A DNA stretch of 64,000 nt from Coriaria nepalensis (Eukaryota > Streptophyta > Magnoliopsida > Cucurbitales > Coriariaceae), in NCBI GenBank assembly GCA_027186245.1, contig CP114485.1:2852001-2916000 (forward strand), in the 5' to 3' direction. The notes under the pieces were generated by a model. That model saw nothing but the letters and a program-made list of their open reading frames with translations. It had not been told where the DNA came from and did not search any database. Below, piece by piece: positions 34,204 through 53,970 of this stretch (positions within the stretch are counted from its first letter, which is position 1; each line of letters begins with the position of its first letter). The translations under genes and the position numbers were made by a program.

Positions 34204-35745
34204 TTTCATGATTACATGTAAGTTGTAACTCATGCTAGTTTGTTGTCATTGTAAACTTAGTTTGCGTTAAGACAATAATTTGAAATAAAATAGAATTACC
34301 AGTTGTCGTGAGGGAAATAATCTAATAATCACAGTTTTATGTATGATTTTTTGGGTACATTCAATGTGATGCTGACTCAAGGGGGTTAGTGGACCACCAG
34401 TAGTCAAGGCAGAAGGCCCTAGTAAAGAAATAGAATTACTAGTTTTATGTATAATTTTGGGTACATTCAATGTGATGCTACTTATATTATTATATACAAT
34501 CTCATATAATTGATTATTTACTGCTAACTTGTTGGGTATGGTTGAGAGTCGGACGGTTCACTCTACGTTGAATCGAATGAGTTTGTAATAATTTTTTCAT
34601 CTTATATCGGATCATTAGTTGTACTTGAAATTATATTTTTAGATTTTTTATATATATATATATGATATATTTTTTAAAAATTAATAAATCTTTTATAGTA
34701 ACTGAGATAATATAAATGAAATTTAAATTATGATGATATTATATATGTTTTATTTATTTTATTATAAATTTTTCATTTCAATTCAAAAATTTAAACGGAC
34801 ACTTTTATATAAAACTAGATATATATAAAACTTTAAATAAAATATTTTGAATTAGTAAAACAAAATTATAAATGAATATTGAAAGGCCATACCTATCGAG
34901 CTCAACTAGTCTGAAATGTTTAGACTATAATTTATTTATTTTTTCTCTCATTTGCGTGTAAATGAAGAAGAAATGTGGATTGATTCGAATAGGTGGAGTG
35001 AATTGTGGGGTAATAAAGGAGAAGACGAAGATTCAGTCAAGGAATTTGTGTGATCCTAATGGGTTGATGATGGAGAAAAAGAAGGTTGAAGAAGAAAATG
35101 TTAGGAACCTCGTTACTTTCAGAATGCCTGGTCCATTTTCAATAGAAAGCAATTCAATCTTATCTCCTTTCCTTATCAACGACTTGAGAGTCAATGTTGG
35201 AGTGCCATCTTGATAGTCAACACTTTACCTGTCATTCAATCATCATACAAAAATCTTGTAAGGATCTTTCTTGATGATGAAGATCATCAAGAAAGATTCA
35301 AAGACGCACAAGTTGAATCAAGATTCAAAGCATTTCTTTATGGAATTGAATTTTCGGGGGAGTCGGCCTCCACTTTCTTGAGCTAAAAACCCAATTACAA
35401 AATCAGCGAATGAATTTCCATATCTTTTTTTTTTTTTTTTTTTTTTTAATTTTTAATTTTTAATTTTCTGTTTTGGGCTAAAAGAAAGAAACAATACCAG
35501 CACAATACAGTTTCAGCTTTTACTTTTACTTTCTAATGAACTACTTCACCTCAGCTGAAACTTCAGCTTCTTGTCGCGTGATCTCACATGTTTCATAAAA
35601 TTTAATCAATGGCTGCAATACAAAGGTCTTCCTTTAATCTTGGCCATCCAATAATTGAGCATTACAAATCTGACCAAGAAAAAGGTAAATGGTAAAAGAA
35701 GATAACCATATTATCATATGATCCATGTATGATTAGGACCGATTC
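34204..35745. other. Intergenic between kinase relic and intact kinase
   Basis: Mostly AT-rich spacer. A plus-strand frame at 34962-35213 (83 codons) has no recognisable motif. A perfect 15-bp hairpin lies at 35264-35297 and a long T run at about 35427. The last 150 bases are the promoter and leader of the kinase gene at 35746. Confidence 0.4.
35264..35297. repeat. Perfect 15-bp inverted repeat, 4-base loop
   Basis: Arms 35264-35278 (ATCTTTCTTGATGAT) and 35283-35297 are exact reverse complements around a GAAG loop. There is no T-run typical of a Pol III terminator directly after it and no coding context, so its role is unknown. Confidence 0.6.
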
Positions 35746-37678
35746 ATGAGGAGCAGGGTCAGAATGATGGATATTTCTTTTCTCGTCTTTCTTTTATGCT
35801 TCCTCTTAGTTGTAGTAAATACAGCTAAGACTCAACCACACCACCTAGATGAAGAATGCAAGCCCAGAAGCTGCAATTCCAAAGCCCCTTCCGTTCAATT
35901 CCCTTTCTGGCTTAACAATCATCAATCTCAACGCTGTGGATTTCCCGGGTTTAGGCTATCGTGTAACAACAACAATCAGACCGAGCTCGAAATTCCACGA
36001 TCAGTAAGGTTGACCGTAGATCGTATCGATTACAAGAGACAGCAAATTCATGTTCATGATGCAGAAAATTGCCTCACAAATCAGATCAAAAGCCACAACA
36101 TATCGTCAACCCCTTACCTTTTTCAACAGTATCCATATAGTTACACTTTGTTTAACTGTTCATCAACTAGCATTGAAAATTTAGTCCCCTGCTTAAGCGG
36201 TCCGGGCTTTCAAGTTCGAGCTGTTGAGTCCGACAACATGATTTATATGTCTCCCTTGTTGTCTTGTAAGAAGGTTCATGATATAGCACTAATTCCTGTG
36301 GAAATTGTATCTGGTCAGAGAAATAGTCTTGTTTTAAATTGGATAAATCCGAAATGTGGTCAATGCTCAAGAGAAGGAAAAGAATGTAGATTGAAGAGAT
36401 ATGGCACGATGACTCAAGCTGAATGCTATCATAAGCCCAAACAAGGTACTTTCATACATAAGTTCACCTTATAATTCAATTTTGATTTTACCAGTTTCAG
36501 AAGTTGATTATTCTAAATTCCATTTCGTAGGTGTATCAAAAGTATTGATTATAGGTGTCCCAGTAGGTTCATTTCTGTCTGTACTACTTGCTACCGGAAT
36601 CTATTTTGCAGTTCGGGTTCGTAATTTAGACCAAAGAGAAAAGGAAAATCAAGTCAGGATCGAGAAGTTTTTAGAGGATTATAAGGCCTTAAGGCCGACT
36701 AGATATTCATATGCAGATATCAAGAGGATTACAAATCAGTTCAAGAAGAAGTTAGGCCAAGGAGCCTATGGTACAGTGTTCAAAGGAAAGCTTTCAGATG
36801 ATGTCTTTGTAGCAGCTAAGATTCTAAATTATTCAGCAGGAGATGGTGAAGAGTTCATCAATGAAGTCAGATCCATGGGAACGATTCACCATGTCAATGT
36901 GACTAGACTAGTCGGTTTTTGTGCTGATGGAATGAAACGAGCTCTTGTTTATGAGTTCTTACCAAACAATTCGCTTGAAAAGTACATCTTTTCGGCAGAT
37001 GGAAAAAGGGATGTTCTTGGTTGGGAGAAGCTTCAAGATATCGCTCTAGGAATAGCTAAAGGGATCGAATATCTTCATCAAGGGTGTGATCAACGGATCC
37101 TCCATTTTGATATTAAACCGCATAACATCTTACTAGACCACAACTACAATCCAAAAATCTCGGATTTTGGTCAGGCCAAGTTGTGTTCTAAGGAACAAAG
37201 TGCGGTTTCTATGACTGCTGCAAGAGGGACCATGGGTTATATCGCACCAGAAGTGCTATCAAGGAATTTTGGTAATGTCTCGTGCAAATCAGATGTATAT
37301 AGTTACGGAATGCTATTGCTTGAAATTGTTGGAGGCAGGAAAAATGTGGATGATAAGGCGGAGGGTGCTAGCCAAATATACTTTCCGGAATGGATATATA
37401 AACAATTAATGGATCAAGGAGAGGATTTAGGAATTGGAATTCAAGAAGAGAGTCATGGAAAGATAGCCAGAAAACTAGCCGTCATTGGACTTTATTGCAT
37501 CCAATGGTATCCAGTAGAACGACCTTCAATGAGTACTGTGGTTCAAATGTTGAAAGGTGAAGGAGAGAGTCTGACGATTCCGCCTAATCCTTTTGCATCT
37601 ACAGATGCAGTGAGGACTGCAAATAATCCCAGTCGAAATTTTCAGTCTGAACTGGAAACCATCCCTGAATCAGGTTAA
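35746..37678 (+). CDS. LRK10L/Lr10-type receptor-like protein kinase, 2 exons
   Basis: This is a membrane receptor kinase of the rust-resistance Lr10 / LRK10L group, linked to pathogen and wall sensing. Exons 35746-36445 and 36531-37678 join in phase 1 and give 615 residues. There is a signal peptide (ISFLVFLLCFLLVVVNTA). The GUB_WAK wall-binding domain follows, with cysteines in CKPRSC and the motifs PFWLNNHQSQRCGFPGFRLS and CLTNQI. A second Cys-rich segment (CGQCSREGKECRLKRYG) comes before the membrane span (VLIIGVPVGSFLSVLLATGI). The kinase has loop LGQGAYGTVFKG, Lys in [33 protein letters not shown] and DVYSYGMLL. Phe replaces Arg of HRD (non-RD), common in this family. I see no lesion; it appears to be the only intact, fully resolved kinase of the cluster. 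Confidence 0.92.
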
Positions 37679-37925
37679 AAACAAATAGGATTGAATTTTT
37701 GCTTATCACTAGAGTGCATAAAATAGTGTCAACCAAAATGTTGGCCTAAGTTGTACTAATAATAGCATTACATCCAATTTTTCATATCTAAGGGTTTAAA
37801 TAAAACTCTCATTTTCATTAATTGAGAAAAACATATACAAAACAAGTTTCTAACATCAGTTTTCTCTTCACAATTGGTTTAGCACAAGAATTTTTACATG
37901 GTACAATAAATTTTTACTAAAGATT

Positions 37926-40380
37926 CTATCTCCCTTCCAAGGTAAATGACATCGACCCTTTAGATGCATGGTTCGGTATCTCTGCTAGATTACTTTCCCT
38001 AACCTGATTTGGTATTTGTCCTTTAAATGGTTCGGGTGGTATTTCTAGAACCTCAATCTTTCCTTCTAACATCTCCAACACTTTTCTCATTGAAGGACGA
38101 TCGCTTGGTTTCATCTGTATACACCATAAGGCAACAATGGCCATCTTCTTTACAGTCTCCTTTTCACTCCCCTCTGCATCTACCAACTCCGTATCCTCTC
38201 CTTGGCAAAACCGGTCATAAATCCACGATGGAAAGTACTTCTGGCTTGACTGCTCTGCTTTTGCATTGAAATTCTTTCTCCTTCCTACCATTTCCATCAA
38301 CAGCATTCCGAAGCTATAAACATCAGCCTTATATGAGATCCCTCCAATGTTTTTATAGAACAATTCAGGAGCAATATATCCAAGAGTTCCTCTTGCTGCA
38401 GTTAGAGATACAATGCTATCATCTACAGGGTACAATTTTGCCAGGCCGAAATCGGAAACTTTAGGGGTAAAGTTTTCGTCTAGAAGTATGTTATGGGGCT
38501 TAATATCAAAGTGTAGAATTTGCATGTCACAACCTTGATGTAAATATTCAATCCCCTTAGCCACTCCAAGTGAAATTTCATGCAGTTTCGTCCAGTTCAA
38601 GGTAATGCTACTTTCTCCATCCAAAAATAAGTACTTGTCTAGAGACCCTTTTGCCATGAAATCAAATACAAGAGCTCGTTTTGAGCCTTCTGCACAAAAT
38701 CCAACAAGTCGGACAACATTAACATGATGAACCCTCCCTATAGTAGCAACTTCATTCATGAAATCCTGTCCGTTGGCCTTTGATTTTCCCAATAACTTTA
38801 CTGCTACGAAATGACCACTTTGAAGCTTTCCTTTATATACTGTTCCGTAGCCTCCTTGACCTAATTTTTCTTTGAAACCTTGGGTCATTTTCTTTATTTG
38901 GAAATAGGAGTACCTTATGGGCATGAAGTTGTTCTGGCTTTCAAGGTACTCCTCAACCGTATCATCCACTGAACGGTGTCTCTGCCTGAATTTGTATATT
39001 ATGATCCCAACCAATAATGGTGGCCCAAATAATACAGCTCTTCCAAAGACGATTCCTCCTTCACAGCAAAATCAAACAGAACTATTTCAGAATAGAATAA
39101 TTGTGGACCGGAAGTTGGAAGGGGAATTGAGACCCGGCACAACAATAAATTCAACTCTCCAAACCATGATTAAGCTATATACTACCAACTTTTTAAGCAG
39201 CTGTCCTAAACAAATTAAACCATCTTTTCAATCTACCTGAATCCCGGAACAGAGTACGCTTAATTCATGAAAATTTTGCACATAATTTTTTATCTTGGCA
39301 ATTACTTGTCATTTAAATATCATCTTAATTTCTGCGAATAATTCAGTATCATAGATAAACTGATAAAGGGGAACTTACCAATTACTACCGGAACAAGAAT
39401 CCAATATGCTGGTAGAATGATCCCATGGTAGTTGGATTATAAAACGAAAAAACAGGAAAAGTAACATCAAACAGGGGGATTGAAATATAAGCAAAGGAAG
39501 AGAAGGGAATTGAAAGGGTAAAACAAGAAGCATACATGCGAGACTGCGAAAAAAATCTTGAATCCTGTGACATTCAACAAAGTGAAATAGATCAGGACCA
39601 ATATTGCGTTGAGATAAATCAAGTGCATGAACTCAAAAGAGGAGTAAAACGAATCTACGATTGAAACATCAACTAAAAAAGGCGTCATACCCAAAGTTTA
39701 TACCTCTCAAAGGATGTAGGACTAGTGGCTTCAACAAACCACCCCAATTCAAACCCAAATAGCAATTCCCTGTAAATATCCAATGAAGACATGCCCGTAA
39801 TATTACAAATTCGAATCGGAACATAAGCCTCAATGCTGCACAGCTCCGGAAAATCCCCCACCGTTGTATCTCCATACAAAACATAAAAGTGCTTCCTTGA
39901 AGAAGACGAAGAAGAAGAAGAAGAAGAAGAAGAACCATTAATGCAAGAAGAGGCATCAACATAGATTGAAGAGTTTAGAGACGTTGGACAACTCATAAAA
40001 TACACGACACAAGGATTATTTGCATAAGGTAAACGTTGGTCGTATGGCAGATACAAGGATTTGTAAGGAATGGAGCAATTATTTCGGTCAAGACTTTCGT
40101 CGAACACTTGGATGGTGTGATTTTCATAGGAAATGCTTTGGACATGGTACTTGGAAGATTCGAGGTAGAGAAGGGTGCGATTGTTTTCGCAGAGTAGTTC
40201 ATGATTTTGGTCACCACAATCCGCAGGATCTCCTTGCAATCGGAAAGGGTAGGAGATATTGCGTATATTTCCACAAGAAGGAGTGCATTTCGGGGTTTTA
40301 GCTTTGATGAAAGTGGCTTCAAGGAATATAACTAGAACAAAGGAATTCAGAAGAGGGAAACAGAGTCTCTGTCTCGGCAT
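37926..40380 (-). CDS. LRK10L-2-type receptor-like kinase; middle exons unresolved
   Basis: The kinase exon is 37926-39058 (377 codons plus two bases) and the first exon 39704-40380. Exon 1 has a signal peptide ([17 protein letters not shown]) and the GUB_WAK motifs [17 protein letters not shown] and [13 protein letters not shown]. It also has a 14-residue Ser run and [10 protein letters not shown], then ends at a donor. The kinase exon encodes a membrane span (VGIIIYKF preceded by hydrophobic residues), [45 protein letters not shown] and a tail ending SFTLEGR. A candidate middle segment around 39386-39417 fits the downstream phase ([11 protein letters not shown]) but not the exon 1 phase, so at least one more small exon is needed or the gene is damaged. 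The start at 40380 is preferred over 40407 because of a TATA box at 40423. Confidence 0.75.
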
Positions 40381-40422
40381 TGTAGAGAGAGAAGAGAAGG
40401 AGATCATGATCTCGCCACGATG

Positions 40423-40431
40423 ATATATATA
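40423..40431 (-). promoter_or_regulatory. Probable TATA box of the minus-strand LRK10L gene
   Basis: ATATATATA lies 43 nt upstream of the ATG at 40380. This spacing gives a short leader and favours that ATG over the one at 40407. Confidence 0.45.
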
Positions 40432-40589
40432 CCAGAACTGTCCGAAAGCAACAAATTTGGTCAAACAAGGTGAGCTCCTTAGCCGCCAAATTCAACTCCT
40501 GTTTGACTCATCCGTTCTTTTCTTCGGACAGTGGAACAGTGTGGCTTCACTTGATAAATAAAATAGGGAGAAAAAAAAAAGGCAATTCA

Positions 40590-41400
40590 TCAACAGGCAA
40601 AAGATAAGCCCAGAGAAGCCCATTTAACCGAAGCCATTCATCAACGCAGTCAGCGTGAAAACAGTGTCTGCTTGGGCCTGTACTCAGACAAGCATATTGA
40701 GCATGTGTTGTCGTCATTACTATGGGCATACTTTCGCCGAGTACTACTTTTGGGTAGGACTCAATTATGGGCTTATCTAGGCCCGTTATTACTATGGGCT
40801 TCCAGGCTAATGTAGACTAACTGGATTCAAGTTCACTGTTTGGGCTGTGTCTTGTTGCGTAGGACTTAACCCTGCCTAAGATGCAACTTAACAGGCCTAA
40901 GAGGCACAACAGTGCTGGCATCCCTGCTTCTGTAGTAGCAACCGCATAGCGAGCTACGTCTGGAATTCCTGAAAAAATTGTAGTAAATCAAGAATTACAC
41001 AGTTGACAAAATTTTATAAGTTGGTTCTAGTGGAAGTGAGAAAGTCAACAATTGAAGTGCCAACAAAAGGCGAACCGGAGAGATTGAGCGAGAGAATTCT
41101 TCTCGGAAGGCAGTTTTCGGGATCGTTAATCCATAATTCTTGCTAAGCATAGTCTATTGCTTGGACAGTGAATCTACCGGAATAAAGTAGATAGATTAGT
41201 GTTTGGTTTATGCCTTCACAAGATATATCGAAACCTGTATAATCACATGACCTGGGTTCCTGGTTTTGGGGAAATGGATTTTCGGTTCCTCGGGGTAGCA
41301 AACGGCGTTACGGTGGGGCATAGTTGTCAGGAGGTTGTGACGGCGGTCAAGGTGGTCAAGATTATGAAGAAGAGGAGAGGGGAGGAGCGTATGCGAATAA
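40590..41400 (-). pseudogene. ATL20/ATL21-type RING-H2 ubiquitin ligase pseudogene
   Basis: ATL20-22-type proteins join a GUB_WAK ectodomain, a membrane span and a cytoplasmic RING-H2 ligase. The ectodomain exon (about 41045-41400) shows CDYTGFDISCEGINQTLIYL, GRFTVQAIDY, then a TAG, and [20 protein letters not shown]. After an acceptor, exon 2 (from 40968) shows the membrane span MPALLCLLGLLSCILGRVKS, another TAG, and the linker VITGLDKPIIESYPKVVLGE. The RING is split over two frames: TCSICLSEYRPKQTL in one and RHCFHADCVDEWLRLNG in the other. The stretch joining them is deleted and the final CPxC pair is lost. It is clearly dead. The ectodomain is the same type as in the neighbouring kinases. 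Confidence 0.85.
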
Positions 41401-43179
41401 GAGAACTCATTTTTAGAATAGTATTATGTATAGTTGAGTGATCTATAGCTGCGAGCCTGCAACTAGGGACAATTTATGTACGTATGTACTATATAGTTAT
41501 TAAAGTGGGAAAAAAGTGGATTAACGAAGGGGGAAGAAGTCAGGTCTTGTAATGTAGTAAACAGTTTATTGCCTCAGATTCTAACAGGATCAGTTAAATC
41601 TACGATGCATTATCAGATTCTGAACAATGGACACATTCAAGATCGACGTAGAGCCTGCTTAAAGTCTGTTGGCAGTTGATCAATGTGTCTAGAATCGCCG
41701 CGAGGCCAGAGAGAAACAGGCATTCGGTTGTTCTTATTCGACGCCGTAAATGTGAAATGCAGAAATACGTGGTAAACTGTAAATCTAGCCACCTTTACAT
41801 TACAGCACTTGTTAGGCCCGATTTCAGGATAGTCTCGATCGGGTAGCCTTGAAAATCGAGATTGAGTAGGATCACCAGAGCCTATAGAGACAAAGTGTTA
41901 AGGAGATGATAATTGAGGTTGTGGTTCAAGAAGCCTGAGGTGATATCAGTCGGCCTAATAATAGTTGAATGAGATGAGAAAATGCAAGACGATGTTGAGC
42001 CTGAATTAGGTATTTCCTCGTTCAACTTAGACATTGGCATATGAACATCGTACGAGTGGACAGGTGGAAAGTAACCTGACACTCGAGTGAAGACCATGTT
42101 CCTAACGTGTCAGACAGTGGTGGCACTGCTACATATTGAAGTGCAACGGAGGTTATTAGACTAGGGCAGCGCCATAGTATTCAGAGAAACATATGAGTAA
42201 AGAGCAGATCTCTGTTGTGTCAGACTGTAAGGGCACTGACATCCATCATGGAATAGGAAATTATCAAAATGTTGAACAATGAAAATGTGACATATATAAA
42301 GATATCTGGTGTCTCTCAGCTCAAACCAAGTATAAAAGCCAAATAACTTAACGGTATAAAATAATGCAAATTTCTCAAGAGAATAATAAATATATACAAA
42401 TACTCTTCACTTACTCCTATAAAAAACTAACTAGAGTATTGGAATGTGATTAACCGACCACCATTCCAACCCTAGTTTGCTATTAAATGCATATGGTGAT
42501 ATTGAGACAAATTATAAACGGTAAAACATGGACGGAAATCTACTTCAACGATTCTTCAAATCTCTTGTCGAAAAGAATCAAAACATCTCATTATCTAAGT
42601 GAAGAAAAGGGTATGATCCTATACTTAATGCAAAAGATGCGTACGGCGGTCGGAGTGGTCCTGAAGAGAATTCCATGCATTAAATTTCCTCGACGACACC
42701 CTTTACTATCACCTTCAGGTTCTGCTGCTACTTCGGCAGCACTTTCTGATGTTCCGGCACCGCTCAGAAACACCCCTCTCAGACGAGGAGATCGAGGCTA
42801 CAAGGGTCTGATTTAATATACTCTCCCCTTTATATATGGACGATGATATTCGACAAATTACTTCAATTTATTTATATTTTTTAAAATCCATGATATTTTT
42901 TGAAGCTTGGTGGATGCCTTTGAGATTTTGATTCGGATGCTGTCTGTTCACGGAAGAGATGATGCAATGTAGCCATACAATATTGACATGCTCCTTTTAA
43001 TGGTCTGTAAAATTCTACATCCCTTTCCAGCAAAAGTTTACAGTATATATATATATATCAATTATGGATACAAAAAATGGACTGAGAGGCAACTATACAG
43101 TATCCTTTCAATCATAACAATCATAGGCCTTTTTACATAACAAATCAATGTGCGTGTATCATAAACCTCCTCCTTCTTC
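41401..43179. other. Intergenic between ATL relic and glutamate synthase
   Basis: Moderate-GC DNA from 41600 to 42250 carries no frame I can assign and may be old repeat DNA. A short frame at 42628-42816 is annotated separately. A (TA)n run lies at 43044-43058, and the glutamate synthase 3' region adjoins. Confidence 0.35.
42628..42816 (+). pseudogene. Possible KGD4/MRPS36-like fragment
   Basis: A frame of 62 codons reads MRTAVGVVLKRIPCIKFPRR and then a Ser/Ala-rich stretch. The RIPCIKFPRRHP motif recalls the P-x-IKFPxR motif of KGD4/MRPS36, the small subunit tying E3 to the 2-oxoglutarate dehydrogenase complex. The expected C-terminus (PVSxEEIEAxLLGG) is only hinted at in another frame (PLSDEEIEATRV, ending 42811), which suggests a one-base shift. 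Either a decayed copy or a chance resemblance. Confidence 0.3.
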
Positions 43180-51827
<8,648 letters not shown>

Positions 51828-52356
51828 CGAAAAAATGCTCAACTTCGAATAAAGACTGAAAAAAACAGATTCAATATAAATTTCTCCCCTGTTTTCTGGT
51901 TTTCCGGTTTTCTGTTCAACTATCACTTCAAGTCAAAGATTAACAAAGTGTAATACACAGGGAGAAAGAAGGGAAAAATGAGAAAACAAAAGATAAGAGT
52001 TCAACGAGAAAGATGGTTTTCATTTACAAAATTCCATGATAGGATAGACAAATTTTCCCAGAAAGCGTCGAAACGAAAAAAGAAAAGCAGCGTGAAAGCA
52101 GGGCAGCCTCTGTTTAAGCTTCTAGCTTCTAGTTTTTTTTTTTTTTTCTTTTTCCTTCTCTGAAACGAAAGCAGAGAACTGTGAATTTATAGGACTGAAG
52201 CAGAGGAGGGGAGAAGGAGACGACGGGGGCCACAAGTTTTTTTTTTTTTTTTTTTTTCTTTCTCGTTTTTAATTAATTAATTGAAAGTACCAGAGAGAGG
52301 TAAATAGGTAAATTAATTCACTTCAATACCGAGGCGACAGCTCAGAAACAATATGC

Positions 52357-52362
52357 CACGTG
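52357..52362. promoter_or_regulatory. G-box in the GLT1 promoter
   Basis: CACGTG inside GCCACGTGGAG, about 530 nt upstream of the GLT1 start codon. G-boxes bind bZIP and bHLH factors; use here is inferred. Confidence 0.4.
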
Positions 52363-52398
52363 GAGATTTCCATCTATGCGGCAAGCGACGACGCGGAT

Positions 52399-52409
52399 GT
52401 GGGTCCCAC
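52399..52409. promoter_or_regulatory. TCP-type palindrome in the GLT1 promoter
   Basis: GTGGGTCCCAC is a perfect composite of the known TCP consensus GTGGGNCCCAC, 37 nt beyond the G-box and about 570 nt from the GLT1 start. Its function is inferred from sequence only. Confidence 0.45.
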
Positions 52410-53100
52410 AGGGAATAGATAAGTACTCTACTCTTCTCTCTCTCTTACTTGTTTTGTACGTATACGAGAATTGGGCTGATATTTACTTTTGACAGATAAA
52501 TTATTAAAATTTAAAAGGGGCAATCCCTATTCGGTCGGCAGTTATTTACTTCAAACGGCAGAATAATAACAGTATGAACAAACCGACAAGAAAGGATAAT
52601 CCCATTGTTTTTATCGTGGAAAAACCTGTTACGGAATTTTAATCTGAAAAATTGAATTTATATTTATGAAGGTGCATTTGGTTTTTATTGGATCTACCAT
52701 TTAATGTTTTGTTTTAATTACCATTTTGACCCTCACCAAATTATTACAGTGGACTATGCCCGCCAAATGTGACGGCATGAATGACGATCAAGTTTCAATT
52801 TATTATCTTTAAATAAATTATAAAAATTGCAAAATTATTTGACGGTAAGAGTATTAAAACTACCTTCATTAATACGCGGCCAATGGTATGTTTTTTTTTT
52901 TTTTTTTTTGGCCACCAGATTTCACGCGGCCAACAGGAAGACTGCCCTTGAACGCTACAAACCTACAATCATTTTCTGCGACGATATCTGAAAAATTATG
53001 ATTAAATAAAAGTCAAGACGAGAATTTAAGGTTTACGTGGCGCTGCTCAAATTATTTAGAAGTTAGGGGACTATTAAGTAAAGAAAGTTATCTTTGCAAG

Positions 53101-53135
53101 TATATATAGTATATATATATATATATATATATATA
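53101..53135. repeat. (TA)n microsatellite
   Basis: About 35 bases of nearly pure TA, broken once by a G near 53109. Confidence 0.85.
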
Positions 53136-53450
53136 AGGCATTCGTATTATCAACATGCAGAGGGCTACGTCACACTTTGACCGAGTCTTTCGGATTTTCC
53201 AATAAGTCAAACTGGACCAAACCTGAAAAGGAGATTCAGCAACTGCCTGAAACTGATGATTGACACGTGTAAGTTGGAATCTTACTGTTCAATATTTTGC
53301 TTTTAAAGTTGTCCAATCGAATGTACTGAAGTCTTCTCTGTACGATTGATGGGATATTATAAAACTAAAAGTGACTGTTAGTTACATCGTCGTATCAGTT
53401 TTTTCACGTTTTCATGTGGTCGGCCGGATATTGTACAATCCAAAATCTAA

Positions 53451-53970
53451 GGCCCTGTTTGGGCAGTCCAGAATCTAAGGCAATGTTGGGGCAGGAGTTT
53501 CAGAATACATTTTGATACTCGTTTTGTAAAAAGAATCGTATATGATTTAACGTGTTATAATAAAAAATTTTAATTTTTAATAATTATAAAAATAATTTTA
53601 AATTTTTTAAAAATACTTTTAAATTTTTTTTCTATAATTTCTTATTTCTGCCACCGCACTAATGCCATAAAAAAAAAAAAAATAGCATCGTGAAGCTCCA
53701 TCAATGGGGTCCAAGCTCCATTGATGGAGCTTGTTTTTTTTTTTCGGCAACAAGGTGGCGAAGATGGTTAGAAATTAAAGAAAATATTGAATATATATGT
53801 ATTTAAAATTTTTATGGGGGGTTTTTTTTTATAATTAATAAAAATTTATCTAAAAACAAAAACTCATTATTATCTTGACATACTTGTGCCTTCTTTAAAT
53901 CACGACATGTGATTAAAACACTTTTTTTTTAATATGAAATACATTCCAAAATGCCTAGCCAAACAAGCCC
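53451..53970. mobile_element. Tourist/Harbinger-like MITE, about 520 bp
   Basis: The left end GGCCCTGTTTGGGCAG and the inverted right end (GGGCTTGTTTGGCTAG when reversed) match at 12 of 16 bases. They are flanked by TAA on both sides (53448-53450 and 53971-53973), the target duplication of PIF/Harbinger elements. The interior is AT-rich and non-coding. The left end with its flank is tandemly duplicated (53440-53467 and 53468-53495), and a hairpin lies inside at 53693-53732. No transposase is present, so it is non-autonomous. Confidence 0.6.
53693..53732. repeat. Hairpin made of three copies of one short unit
   Basis: AAGCTCCATCAATGG (53693-53707) is exactly inverted at 53718-53732. The middle CAAGCTCCAT (53712-53721) also pairs with ATGGAGCTTG (53724-53733), so two alternative stems can form. 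It lies inside the MITE. Confidence 0.7.

Noticed and set aside
34962..35213. 83-codon plus-strand frame
   Set aside because: Lys/Glu-rich, no known motif, isolated in AT-rich DNA next to a kinase relic.
41882..42097. 71-codon minus-strand frame
   Set aside because: No family recognised and no splice or promoter context; left as unexplained intergenic DNA.
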